A stretch of DNA of 64,000 bases from the NCBI RefSeq assembly GCF_003610455.1, contig NZ_RAQK01000001.1:1674001-1738000 (forward strand), in the 5' to 3' direction. The stretch's first letter is position 1. Every line of letters starts with the position of its first letter. The notes beneath the pieces are model-generated. The model ran no database searches. It worked only from the letters and a program-made list of their open reading frames with translations, and had not been told where the DNA came from. Below are positions 44,423 to 53,413 of the stretch, one piece after another. Made by a program: the position numbers and the translations under genes. The DNA comes from Sulfitobacter guttiformis (GTDB taxonomy: Bacteria; Pseudomonadota; Alphaproteobacteria; Rhodobacterales; Rhodobacteraceae).

Positions 44423-44643
44423 ACACCATGCTTCGAGCGGTGATCTTCGAAGGGAGCAGCATTAAGGATTCTCCGTATCGTATTTGATTTGCTAAATTAG
44501 AAGTACTAATGATGATACGTTCACATGGCATGGTAGTTAACTCTGTCGCATGGATGTCAGGCCCATTCCTCTACCATAGGAATGGGCGCGCCCCATTTTC
44601 CGACCATCTTACTCTAAGCATAGCGCGCTAATCTTAAACTGAA

Positions 44644-45051
44644 TTATTTTGCGCCAAAAACACTTATTATGGAGGCCAGCTCTGAACACACTTTTTTCTG
44701 TGATTGCTCTTTACCAACCTGATCAATGAGCGAATTTGTCACCAAGACCTTTCCATAGGCTTTTCGAACTTGAGAAATACGGCGCTCTTTAACGGCCAAT
44801 ATTTTTGCCAACTGAAGATTCAATTCACGCTTTTTCCGTCCAACCCATGCCTGCCACGCAATATCGGCACCGATCGCTCTGAGCGGTTCATCGTGTATTG
44901 CCCGACTTTCTGCCAAGTTCTCGTCCAGTTGACGCAAGGAACTACGCAATCTGTTCTCTTGTAGTATCAATCTGCCAAAGCTCTCCTGCTGCTGGCGGTA
45001 TTTTACGTCCACTAGTTTTTGCATCATAGCAAGATCGCTCAGTATGCTCAT
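44644..45051 (-). CDS. FliJ-like coiled-coil protein
   Basis: 135 aa, almost entirely helical and charged ([49 protein letters not shown]). Starts inside the flhB stop (4-nt overlap), so it is part of the flhA-fliR-flhB operon. FliJ proteins are ~145-aa coiled coils that link the ATPase FliI to the gate FlhA, which suits this. No alignment was possible, and FliJ is poorly conserved. Confidence 0.55.
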   Translation of the reverse strand: MSILSDLAMMQKLVDVKYRQQQESFGRLILQENRLRSSLRQLDENLAESRAIHDEPLRAIGADIAWQAWVGRKKRELNLQLAKILAVKERRISQVRKAYGKVLVTNSLIDQVGKEQSQKKVCSELASIISVFGAK

Positions 45052-46130
45052 CGCTTTCCTTTCGCGCGGCGGCGCATTTCTTCGGCAAAACGGATTGCTG
45101 CGGCAACGGGAGCATAATCGTCATGACGAATTTGCGAACCCAGTTCGACAGCAGCATGCAAGGCGCGTGCGGTAGGGGGATCCGAATGAATCGGGACGCC
45201 GGCTTGCGCTCCGATCCGGCGGATGGTGGCCGCAATTTCATCGACACCTTTAGCTACACAAATTGGTGCTTCTCCTGGAAGGCGGCTCCATTTGAGGGCG
45301 ACAGCGTAATGTGTCGGGTTAACGATAATCACATCGGCAGAGGGCACGTCCTTCATCATCTGGTTTTGCGATGCTGCGAGTGCGCGCTGCCGGCGTTCTT
45401 GTTTTAGGTGGGGGTCACCCTCGCTGTTTTTCGCCTCATCGGTAAGCTCCTTGCGCGACATCCGGTTTTTGCGCATGTGGGAAGCATGCTGCCAAAGTGC
45501 GTCCACCCCACCAATTACGCCCGAGACGACGGCAACAACCATTAAGAATTCTGTGCAAATCTTAAATAATAGCGTGATAGCTGTTTGTGGGTTTGTTTGT
45601 AGAACCCCAATCATTTCAGATAACCAGACCCTAATGAAGACCCCCAGACAGATAGAAAAAATCGTCAATTTTACAAAGCTTTTCAAAAATTCGAAAATTC
45701 CGTCCCGCCCGAATTTATTCTTGGCGTTTGAGATGATGGATATGCGGCTAAGCTTTGGCTCAAGTTTGCTAGGGGCGAAAACCCATGCCTGCTGTGCGAA
45801 CAGTGCGAGAATCACGCCAATAGTAGGCAACGCAAATATCGGCGCCATCCCCCAAGCGATTGATTGCATGATTGCTGCTGCCGGCACAGGTTCACCTCTT
45901 TTGAAAAAAAGCGGTGCCAGATTTGAGGATTGATCAAGCAGCGTCATGAGGGCGGTGCCTACTTGTGACAATCCACTGGTGCCGGCGGCTAAAAGTGCAA
46001 TTAGTAATCCAAGATATGAAACCGCCGTGAGCAGATCGGTCGATTTTGCTACGTCTCCTTTCTTACGTGCCTCCGAAAGCTTTTGCGGCGTCGCATCATA
46101 AGACTTGTCTGCGTCATCTTCGTCACTCAC
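45048..46130 (-). CDS. flhB: Flagellar export switch protein
   Basis: 360 aa from GTG 46130, overlapping the fliR stop (GTGA). MSDEDDADKSYDATPQKLSEARKKGDVAKSTDL is the classic start. Four spans follow. The cytoplasmic domain has the autocleavage site NPTH at residues 271-274 in VIIVNPTHYAVALK. FlhB switches export from hook to filament substrates on a signal from FliK. The longer frame upstream is a shadow of fliR. Confidence 0.95.
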   Translation of the reverse strand: MSDEDDADKSYDATPQKLSEARKKGDVAKSTDLLTAVSYLGLLIALLAAGTSGLSQVGTALMTLLDQSSNLAPLFFKRGEPVPAAAIMQSIAWGMAPIFALPTIGVILALFAQQAWVFAPSKLEPKLSRISIISNAKNKFGRDGIFEFLKSFVKLTIFSICLGVFIRVWLSEMIGVLQTNPQTAITLLFKICTEFLMVVAVVSGVIGGVDALWQHASHMRKNRMSRKELTDEAKNSEGDPHLKQERRQRALAASQNQMMKDVPSADVIIVNPTHYAVALKWSRLPGEAPICVAKGVDEIAATIRRIGAQAGVPIHSDPPTARALHAAVELGSQIRHDDYAPVAAAIRFAEEMRRRAKGKR

Positions 46131-46900
46131 GGAATTGGTGCCAACGGGTTCGAGATGAAGGTGTTGAGCGCATTCAACCACGTTTCGATAAGCAGCGGAG
46201 CCGCTAAGCACAGCAGCATCAAACCACCCGCGGTTATGACAGGCGCACCCACGAATGCGACCATCAACTGCGGCATAGCTTTATTAATGACTCCTAGTGC
46301 GAGATTATAAAGGACTGAAAGAATGACAAAGGGGGCAGCCAGCGTAAAGGCGAGGGAAAATGCGCGGCGTATTTGACCTACCCCCCACTCCGCTACGTCT
46401 GCCCCAGAGGGAAGACGGCCCATGGGGAGTATCTCATAAGAAAATATAATGAGTTCTGCTACGCGTACGTGGAGCCCAGTCATCACTGCCAACGCGAGCC
46501 CGCCCATTACCAGAATGTGGCCCATTGCCGGAACAGGCTCTGCTACAGCCCCTCCAAGGATTTGCGCGAGGGATGTTGATTGCGCTGCGATGGAGCCTGC
46601 TGTCTGCAGCGCTAGGACGAACAACCTAATCCCGATGCCCAGAGCAAGACCTGCTAGGATTTCGGTCAGGGTCAACCATACAATTGAATCAAGTTTCACC
46701 GATAAAGTGGTGGCCACAACGGCAGGAGCAACGACCATCGTAAATGCGAAGGCGATCCCAAGTTTGATACGTGCAGGCACCGATTGCTCACCAAATGCGG
46801 GAAGCAGACTCACCAATGCACTTACGCGCAAAAACACAGCAAAGCTCTGCCATAGCATCGCGTTTGTCATCGTTAAAAGCTCGGCCAATGCGCCGTTCAT
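46127..46900 (-). CDS. fliR: Flagellar export gate protein
   Basis: 257 aa, about six spans. AVFLRVSALVSLLPAFGEQSVPARIKLGIAFAFTMVVAP near the N terminus and LYNLALGVINKAMPQLMVAFVGAPVITAGGLMLL near the C terminus are FliR features. Stop and start overlap with flhA (ATGA) and flhB (GTGA), so all three are translationally coupled. Confidence 0.94.
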   Translation of the reverse strand: MNGALAELLTMTNAMLWQSFAVFLRVSALVSLLPAFGEQSVPARIKLGIAFAFTMVVAPAVVATTLSVKLDSIVWLTLTEILAGLALGIGIRLFVLALQTAGSIAAQSTSLAQILGGAVAEPVPAMGHILVMGGLALAVMTGLHVRVAELIIFSYEILPMGRLPSGADVAEWGVGQIRRAFSLAFTLAAPFVILSVLYNLALGVINKAMPQLMVAFVGAPVITAGGLMLLCLAAPLLIETWLNALNTFISNPLAPIP

Positions 46901-48975
46901 GCAGGCACAACACCGACCAGAGAGGGCCGTGCTTCAATTCCAATTTCCTCGAAAGATAATACTGGCGAGGTGATCCCCTTTGCGCGCATCACGGTCTGCA
47001 CAAATCGCCGGCGCCGTGTGTTGGTGACGATTGCAGGAAATATTCCATTTTTGTTAGCGTCGTTTAATTTTTGAGAGACACCGTCAGCGAGTAAGTTGAA
47101 TAGATCGGGCGGTAAGGCAATATCTAGTCCCCGTTCGGCGTCTACCTGATAGGCACTGAACGTATCTTCCCACTCTGGTGCAAGTTGTACGAGGGGAAGG
47201 GTCCCGTCATCACGGCGTATCTCTGCTACTAGCTGAAAGCCCAGCCTCTGACGGACCAGTTCACAAATGGCTTCGGGCTGTGCATTGTGGCCACGCGCTT
47301 CGGCAGTTGCTTCGAGGATCAACGGTAGATTACGGATTGAAACTTGCTCGGCCACAAGTAGGCGGAGTACAGAATGCAAAATATCAATCGGCACTTTTTC
47401 CGGGATTAGCTCATCGAGGAGCTTACGATTTGCATCGGCACGCGTAGGCGAGGAAATATTCACCATTTCATCCAGAAGTCGGCGCAGTGATTTAAGCGTC
47501 AACAAGCGCGGAAAGTTACGCTTAACAACCTCGAGCAAATGTGTCGCGAGCACCTCGGCAGGAGTGACAATTGTGATACCCGCGATTGCAGCCATTTCTT
47601 GTTCACTATCGTTGATCCACCGGGCAGGGGCACCGTAGACCGGCTCAACGGTATCAATTCCCGCGGGGAGACTGTCGGCGTTTTCTGGGGCAAGAGCCAA
47701 AACTTGATTTGGATTCAGCACAGCGCGAGCTTGTTCAACGCCTTGGATGCGAAGCAGATAAGTTCCTAGAGGTAAGCCGGGATTATCAGTTAGTCGGATT
47801 TCTGGTAAAATAATTCCAAAGACAGATGCGACATGGGTCCTCATGTTTATAATCCGCGCATCAAGACCGGTCCCGGGATCAAGCACCATGCTTACAAGAT
47901 CTGGTGCGAATTCAACATGAATGTCGTCAAGCTCCAGCACATCACCTAGTGGTTTGTGGTGCTGCTTTGGCGCTACCTCAGTTTTAGTCGTTTCGACCGT
48001 AGCTGTTTTGGCCTTTTTGTACATTCGAAATGATAAATATCCCAAACTAATAGCACCGGCCATGAAAGGAAGAAACGGCATGCCGGGAACCAAAGCAAAA
48101 AGCGTCATGAGACAAGCGACAGTCGCTAGTGCGGCGGGGTGTTTGCTGAGTTGGGAAAACATTGCAAGATCGGTAGATCCGTGCGCCCCCCCGCGTGCGA
48201 GCAGCAGTGCTGATGCGATCGAAATTATAACAGCCGGGATTTGTGAAACGAGGCCATCACCTACAGTTAAAATCGCGTAGGTTTCAAAGGCTGCGCCTAA
48301 TGGCATACCATGAATAAGCGTTCCCATGATCAAGCCTGCAACCAAGTTGAGAAGTGTGATCAACAACCCTGCGATGGCATCCCCTTTGACAAATTTCGAA
48401 GCCCCGTCTAGCGAGCCGAAAAATGTTGTTTCCTGTTGCTCGCGCGCGCGTCTCTCCTTTGCTTCGGCATGGGTGATTGCACCTGCAGACATATCACTGT
48501 CGATGGCCATTTGCTTGCCGGGCATGCCATCAAGCGCAAACCTTGCCCCGACTTCAGCCATCCGTGTAGCACCCTTATTGATCACCATGAAATTTACTAT
48601 CAGTAGGACCAAAAACACGACGAGGCCCAAAAAGACCGAACCGCCCATGACAAATTGAGCGAAACCCTGAATCACCTCTCCGGCAGCATCTGTACCCGTA
48701 TGCCCTTCGCCAATAATTAGCTTGGTTGAGGAAACGTTTAGGGAAAGCCGCAGCATAAGCGAGGCAAGCAGGATCGTAGGAAAGGCGGAAAAATCTAGTG
48801 GCCGCTCAATAAACAGTGTGACTGTGAACATCAGGATCGCAAGCGCGAATGATGCAGCAAGGCCAATATCCAGAATCCATGCTGGCATTGGCAAAATCAT
48901 CATGACGATGATCATCATCAGCCCAACAGTTAAGAGCACTGTAGGTTGATAAAAGGCACTTATTGAGAACTTCAT
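46897..48975 (-). CDS. flhA: Flagellar export gate protein FlhA
   Basis: 692 aa, usual length. N-terminal half has about eight spans (ILPMPAWILDIGLAASFALAILMFTVTLF). The FHIPEP region corresponds to SAFPTILLASLMLRLSLNVSSTKLIIGEGH and FALDGMPGKQMAIDSDMSAGAI, the ion-translocating loop. The C-terminal cytosolic domain binds chaperone-substrate complexes (YQVDAERGLDIALPPDLFNLL). First gene of the coupled flhA-fliR-flhB-fliJ-like operon. A 169-nt gap separates it from the exported 749-aa protein. Confidence 0.96.
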   Translation of the reverse strand: MKFSISAFYQPTVLLTVGLMMIIVMMILPMPAWILDIGLAASFALAILMFTVTLFIERPLDFSAFPTILLASLMLRLSLNVSSTKLIIGEGHTGTDAAGEVIQGFAQFVMGGSVFLGLVVFLVLLIVNFMVINKGATRMAEVGARFALDGMPGKQMAIDSDMSAGAITHAEAKERRAREQQETTFFGSLDGASKFVKGDAIAGLLITLLNLVAGLIMGTLIHGMPLGAAFETYAILTVGDGLVSQIPAVIISIASALLLARGGAHGSTDLAMFSQLSKHPAALATVACLMTLFALVPGMPFLPFMAGAISLGYLSFRMYKKAKTATVETTKTEVAPKQHHKPLGDVLELDDIHVEFAPDLVSMVLDPGTGLDARIINMRTHVASVFGIILPEIRLTDNPGLPLGTYLLRIQGVEQARAVLNPNQVLALAPENADSLPAGIDTVEPVYGAPARWINDSEQEMAAIAGITIVTPAEVLATHLLEVVKRNFPRLLTLKSLRRLLDEMVNISSPTRADANRKLLDELIPEKVPIDILHSVLRLLVAEQVSIRNLPLILEATAEARGHNAQPEAICELVRQRLGFQLVAEIRRDDGTLPLVQLAPEWEDTFSAYQVDAERGLDIALPPDLFNLLADGVSQKLNDANKNGIFPAIVTNTRRRRFVQTVMRAKGITSPVLSFEEIGIEARPSLVGVVPA

Positions 48976-49063
48976 GCTAAATTCCAGTATTAGAAGTGAC
49001 TGGCGCGCGCTCTGCCAAAGGATCAGAGAAACTCAAAGAAGACCAGTATACCACTATTCAACA

Positions 49064-49093
49064 CCTCATATTTTCCGCATTCTGCGGATGAGG
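49064..49093 (-). promoter_or_regulatory. Bulged hairpin upstream of flhA
   Basis: CCTCAT (49064-49069) pairs with ATGAGG (49088-49093), and CCGCA (49075-49079) with TGCGG (49083-49087) around a TTC loop; a 5-nt bulge lies on one side. It is about 90 nt before the flhA start. It could be a terminator for the upstream gene or a leader structure; no U run. Confidence 0.4.
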
Positions 49094-49144
49094 TATAGGA
49101 TACGACGTAAGGGTTTATTATTTCTCAATAAGAAAATATTCTTT

Positions 49145-51394
49145 CTAATCAAATGAGATGCCAACAGTAGAATCTTGCAACAATTGATCAATCGCGCCGC
49201 GCATTTTATTACTCTCTTCGAGAGCAATATTGGCACGTGCCAGCGGTCCTATTTCAGCGTCGCTAGCCTGAATATTTGCAAGTTCTGCTATCGCTCCGAA
49301 GCCTTGCGAATCTGCGGACGTTAGCGCGCGCCAATCATCGGAGAGCCATCCGGCCTCAGCAGCTTGCTGATTGGCGTCATTATTTGAATATAGTTTCGCC
49401 GCTTCTGCATATGCACCAGTCATCTGTTTTGCCTGTGCCAAGATAAGTTCCGCCTCTACTCCCTCGATCCCGATCAGAGCTGCCTGGGCCTGAAAGGGCT
49501 GGTTTAATAAAATTGCCACCCTTGCAGCAAGAATTTGCCTGTCTTTAGTGCGTGGGTCGTCTGGCACGGTAGAAAGGATTTCCTGAGCCAATGATGCAAA
49601 ACCAAGATCTGCCAATCTATCTATGATTGAAAACTTTGTGCTATTTTGCAGGCTCCTGGTTAAATGCATTTCATGCGCGAATATAGCTTCTAAGAACTCG
49701 ACATCTTCGCTGGTTTTGGTAAGTTGTTCTAATATTTCTTGATGAAGTTCAATGACACTCTCTGGAGAGAGAGATCCAATATGTGAATGAAGGTAATCAA
49801 AAGCCTCATCAAAGTGATTAGATTGGCTTAAGGCGATAATGTGAATTTTATGCATTTTATTACCAATCTCTGTGCCGCGGAGTTCTTGTGCATATGCTTC
49901 AACAAGCTGTGTGGTTTTTTTTGAAAGAGGTTCTCTTCGTGCAAGCTTTCCTTCGACTAGTTTTATGAGTGCGTAAGGAGATTGCTCGTTATTATGCCCA
50001 ACTATTTCCCCTAATATATTCTCTGATGAATGACCTGTTTCATTGGCAATATCTGCCTGTGCTAAAAGAGAATTTGATCCCAAAGACTCAGGAAGTCGTT
50101 CAACAGTGCGCAGCGCAGCAGCAGCATTTGACGAATCGCCGTATGCCAATAATCTGCTGCTGACAGCTGGAGCTAAAACCTGCCGCAAATGGTTTGGAAG
50201 TTTGTTTAATGCTTCTAGGATTGCGTTAGTGTTAACAAGAGCTTCAGGCAGAATTTTATCAAAGCTCAAAATCGCCCAAAGTGCTGCATTTGACGGGCAA
50301 TCTGTAAAATGCTTGAAAACTCCGGAACGGTTTGCCGTTTGACCGTCCATGATACTTGCAATTTCTACCAGTTCGGGATGTTTATCCATTAAAGAAGTGT
50401 CGAGTTTGAGGGTGTTTACAGCTTCTGCGCCAAAGCCGAAATATAGGTAATTTTGAGCCAGAGCTTTTATCGCTTCGCGATTTAATCCGTCTCGTGCATC
50501 AACTAGTATATTTCGTGCTTGACCAATCTGTGCAGAGAAATTTCTTTCATCTCCCCAAGTGCCGATTTCCGATAAGCTATCTTTAGGGCAGGTCGCTCCA
50601 CCAGAAAAGCTTGTTGGATCTATCTCTAGTCGTTCCAGTCGGTCCATACTATCTGTAATTTTTATGTTCCTAAAATAGTTTAACTTGTTTTCAACTGCAG
50701 AATTTTCTTTAGCTTCCTTTTCTACATATTTTTCAATAATATCTGAAGAATGTCCAATTTTTGCTGAGTAATTACTCTTAAGCAGACCAGCGCTTGCTGC
50801 ATTTGCTATTTCTCGAGTAAGACTATCCTGGATTTCTCGGAGCAGACTGGTACTTCTATCTTTCGAAAAATATGTGTCCGTCATGGAGGCTATAACAGGA
50901 TTATTTGGAGAACGCTGAATCCCTTGACTAGAGGTTCTGGCCATCCAGGGTAGAACTGCGTCTGCCGCTGCAAGATTAGTGGTATTTTTTTTTGATTCCG
51001 CGTTCATGTTTTCAGCATCTAGAAGTTGAGTTGTGAAGACAGATCCGGGATCACCGACATCAATGACAAGTAAGGGGCCGCTGCGAAATGCTTTTGCGCT
51101 GCAATCACAGTTAAGAGTTAGCAGCAACGAGTCTCCTGTAATATCGATGCTGGAGATCCGATTAGCCTGCATTCTTGCAAAAACCCCACTGATATCAAAT
51201 CCCCCCGAAAACCCGATAAGAGAGATCTTCACTCCTTCAGCAGTTGTTTGTGCATTCCACGATTGCAAAACGGGGATGGGTATTGTGATGCGGCTGAAAG
51301 TTGGATGATCACCTGAGCGCACGACCAGTTGTTGCGCTTGTGCAGCTTCTATCCCCATCACGAGCATAACCAAAAAGAATACAATTTTTTTCAT
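49145..51394 (-). CDS. Large exported flagellar-cluster protein of unknown function
   Basis: 749 aa, not recognised as a named family. Signal peptide MKKIVFFLVMLVMGIEAAQAQ. Residues about 22-120 form a beta-rich domain (VVRSGDHPTFSRITIPIPVLQSWN, GFSGGFDISGVFARMQANRISSIDITGDSLLLTLNC) loosely like AMIN domains that bind cell-wall or pilus components. The rest is helical with TPR-like spacing (for example RVAILLNQPFQAQAALIGIEGVEAELILAQAKQMTGAYAEAAKLY). Its codons are markedly more A/T-rich than the neighbours (about 49.1-51.1 kb). The ATG overlaps the motA stop (ATGA), so it is made with the stator; a periplasmic scaffold for motor or peptidoglycan is a reasonable guess. Confidence 0.6.
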   Translation of the reverse strand: MKKIVFFLVMLVMGIEAAQAQQLVVRSGDHPTFSRITIPIPVLQSWNAQTTAEGVKISLIGFSGGFDISGVFARMQANRISSIDITGDSLLLTLNCDCSAKAFRSGPLLVIDVGDPGSVFTTQLLDAENMNAESKKNTTNLAAADAVLPWMARTSSQGIQRSPNNPVIASMTDTYFSKDRSTSLLREIQDSLTREIANAASAGLLKSNYSAKIGHSSDIIEKYVEKEAKENSAVENKLNYFRNIKITDSMDRLERLEIDPTSFSGGATCPKDSLSEIGTWGDERNFSAQIGQARNILVDARDGLNREAIKALAQNYLYFGFGAEAVNTLKLDTSLMDKHPELVEIASIMDGQTANRSGVFKHFTDCPSNAALWAILSFDKILPEALVNTNAILEALNKLPNHLRQVLAPAVSSRLLAYGDSSNAAAALRTVERLPESLGSNSLLAQADIANETGHSSENILGEIVGHNNEQSPYALIKLVEGKLARREPLSKKTTQLVEAYAQELRGTEIGNKMHKIHIIALSQSNHFDEAFDYLHSHIGSLSPESVIELHQEILEQLTKTSEDVEFLEAIFAHEMHLTRSLQNSTKFSIIDRLADLGFASLAQEILSTVPDDPRTKDRQILAARVAILLNQPFQAQAALIGIEGVEAELILAQAKQMTGAYAEAAKLYSNNDANQQAAEAGWLSDDWRALTSADSQGFGAIAELANIQASDAEIGPLARANIALEESNKMRGAIDQLLQDSTVGISFD

Positions 51395-52260
51395 GCGGCA
51401 GACTGCTTGAGAGCTTTGAGTGCGTCTTCCAGTTCACTGTAACTTGGCCGACAGTGTGATGGTGTATTTTGGCGTCCCACTTCAATGCAAATATTGGTAG
51501 CGTGGTTATTTAGGTTGGCGACCAGAACCTCGCGAATTAACTGGTAGAAATTTGCTTCATCTTTTGTTACGTCGCTTACTTTTGCCGCGAACGGACCAAC
51601 GAAACCGTACGCGAGAAAAACACCTAGGAACGTCCCAACCAAAGCGCCGCCAATCAGTTTACCCAGAACCTCCGGGGGTTGATCGATAGACCCCATCGTT
51701 TTGATGATGCCCAAAACAGCCGCAACGATCCCTAATGCCGGAAGGCCGTCAGCGATAACCTGTAAGGCGTGGCTTGAGTGCATAGCATGTTCACGGTTTG
51801 CATCGATTCTCTTCTCAAGAACCTCTTCCACTTGGTGGGGGTCATCGTAGTTCATGGATGCAGAGCGCATTGTGTCGCAGATGAGCGCGATGGCTTCCTT
51901 GTCTTTTAAAATGCGTGGGTATTTTGTAAATATTGATGACTCCTCTGGCCCCTCAATATGTTCCTCAACAGCAACAGGGTTTTGGCGGGCAAGGCGGATC
52001 AGCTCGAACAGAAGGCACAGCAGATCGGTGTAATCCTGATGCTTCCATTTGGGTCCTTTGAATACCTTGCCCATATCTTTCATTGTATGTTTGATGGCAG
52101 GTCCGTCATTACTAATTAGAAAGGCACCAAGGGCAGCCCCGCAAATCATAATTGCCTCAAAAGGAAGCGCTTTCAAAATTATGCCCATCTTGCCGCCCGC
52201 AAGGAGATATCCTCCAAAAACCATCACTAAAATCGTGATAATACCGATAATGCCGATCAT
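51391..52260 (-). CDS. motA: Flagellar motor stator protein MotA
   Basis: 289 aa from ATG 52260 with GGGGCGA upstream; a TTG 12 nt earlier is less likely. Four spans: IGIIGIITILVMVFGGYLLAG at the start, then PFEAIMICGAALGAFLIS, and LPALGIVAAVLGIIKTMGS with the conserved Pro and GALVGTFLGVFLAYGFVGPFA. It forms the ion-driven stator with MotB, whose gene is 11 kb away at 63084-63914. Coupled to the 749-aa gene downstream. Confidence 0.95.
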   Translation of the reverse strand: MIGIIGIITILVMVFGGYLLAGGKMGIILKALPFEAIMICGAALGAFLISNDGPAIKHTMKDMGKVFKGPKWKHQDYTDLLCLLFELIRLARQNPVAVEEHIEGPEESSIFTKYPRILKDKEAIALICDTMRSASMNYDDPHQVEEVLEKRIDANREHAMHSSHALQVIADGLPALGIVAAVLGIIKTMGSIDQPPEVLGKLIGGALVGTFLGVFLAYGFVGPFAAKVSDVTKDEANFYQLIREVLVANLNNHATNICIEVGRQNTPSHCRPSYSELEDALKALKQSAA

Positions 52261-52323
52261 ATATCGCCCCAATTAACCGTTTGAATTTTTTTCTGCATTT
52301 ACTTAACTGATCCCAGCGGAGGT

Positions 52324-52977
52324 TCAGGTTTTTGGCGAGTTGGCGTTTCGGCCAGCCAAAATAACGCTGATCGAGTATGCAATCGGTGGCGAAAGGCCCG
52401 CCATCACCGATGCTGCGACATCCGGCCTCATACGCGCAATGAATCCAGCGGCAAAATTAGGTTCCATTTCTTCGAAAAGTGCAGCGGCATCTTTTGGTTT
52501 CATGCTTTCATAAACAGATGTAAGTCTCAGTAGATCCTTTTCAGAAGCTTCGTCAGCCAGGGACAAGGTCGCTCGGAGGCTCTGTTCGGTATCGCTCAGG
52601 GACTTAAGCCGCTTTTCTATTTCTGAATCCGCAATCGAAAGTGCGCGGAGACGTAACTCGAGTTTCTTTTCTCGTTCGGATAATTGCGCTTCTCGTTCGG
52701 CAAGCGCTGTAATCAAAGCGGACACTTCGGTCCGGTTGCTGCTGCTGAGTGTGGATGCAGCACCTAAGTCAGTCTCCACTGAATTTTCACTACTGTTCTC
52801 GGAGTGGTTTTTCACTATTGTCGGTGTTTGCGTCGTAGGTAATTGCCCAGACTGAGCAAGTGCTGCGCTACTGCTTATCATAAGCCTTATCGACGCGGAG
52901 CCGAGTAACAACGCTGAGATCACAAATACTGAGCCGCGCCCCGAGCGGGACATGAATTTTGGAAGTCGCAAGGCCAT
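52324..52977 (-). CDS. MotE-like motor chaperone (MgtE N-terminal-like domain)
   Basis: 217 aa. N-terminal signal anchor (GSVFVISALLLGSASIRLMI), a Ser/Thr-rich linker, a coiled coil at about residues 88-150 (EREAQLSEREKKLELRLRALS), then the MgtE_N-like domain: YESMKPKDAAALFEEMEPNFAAGFIARMRPDVAASVMAGL. In rhizobia MotE stabilises the periplasmic MotC; no MotC is visible, but the 749-aa exported neighbour might take that place. The ATG overlaps the upstream stop (TAATG). Confidence 0.8.
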   Translation of the reverse strand: MALRLPKFMSRSGRGSVFVISALLLGSASIRLMISSSAALAQSGQLPTTQTPTIVKNHSENSSENSVETDLGAASTLSSSNRTEVSALITALAEREAQLSEREKKLELRLRALSIADSEIEKRLKSLSDTEQSLRATLSLADEASEKDLLRLTSVYESMKPKDAAALFEEMEPNFAAGFIARMRPDVAASVMAGLSPPIAYSISVILAGRNANSPKT

Positions 52978-53402
52978 TATTCAACTCCTGCTGAATTGGT
53001 GGAGTGGGTCCGCCGGGCAAACATCGGTGTCGTCGGATTAGCCTGTGCGGGAGGAGGGGGCGGAGCGGATGGTGTTGGCACAGCTTTATGCTGCTGGTCA
53101 GTTTGCGCTACAGAAGTGACAGGAATGTCATGCAAAGATGCCATCTGGAGCTCTAGCCGACGAGAAATATCTTCTGCCCGCATAGATAGCTCAGTCAGTG
53201 TTTGAGCGGAATTTGCTGCCGTTTGTTTCGCAACTGTCAAAGTGCGGGTCAAATCGTCAACTTGCGCCGAGAGGACAGCGACGGCCCCCCCAGCTCCTTT
53301 TTCTAGATCATTGAAACGGTTCAATCGGCGACCCAGAACAAAGCAGTAAACGCCTGCGCCAATGGCTCCAAATGTCAGTAAAATGTCTGCGATAAGGTCC
53401 AT
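52977..53402 (-). CDS. Small membrane-anchored flagellar-cluster protein (DUF6468-like)
   Basis: 141 aa from ATG 53402; a GTG directly before it is also possible. One N-terminal span (LIADILLTFGAIGAGVYCFVLGRRLNRFNDLEKGAGGAVAVL). A helical segment with VDDLTRTLTVAKQTAANSAQTLTEL follows, then a Pro-rich tail. The pattern of span, RRL and a coiled coil recalls DUF6468 proteins of alphaproteobacterial flagellar operons; I am not certain of the family. Between fliL and motE, with 1-nt and 12-nt spacing. Confidence 0.6.
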   Translation of the reverse strand: MDLIADILLTFGAIGAGVYCFVLGRRLNRFNDLEKGAGGAVAVLSAQVDDLTRTLTVAKQTAANSAQTLTELSMRAEDISRRLELQMASLHDIPVTSVAQTDQQHKAVPTPSAPPPPPAQANPTTPMFARRTHSTNSAGVE

Positions 53403-53413
53403 CACATGCTCCT

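Noticed and set aside
44300-44640. Guide RNA for the TnpB fragment
   Set aside because: No stem structure or conserved end could be seen; kept only as something to check.
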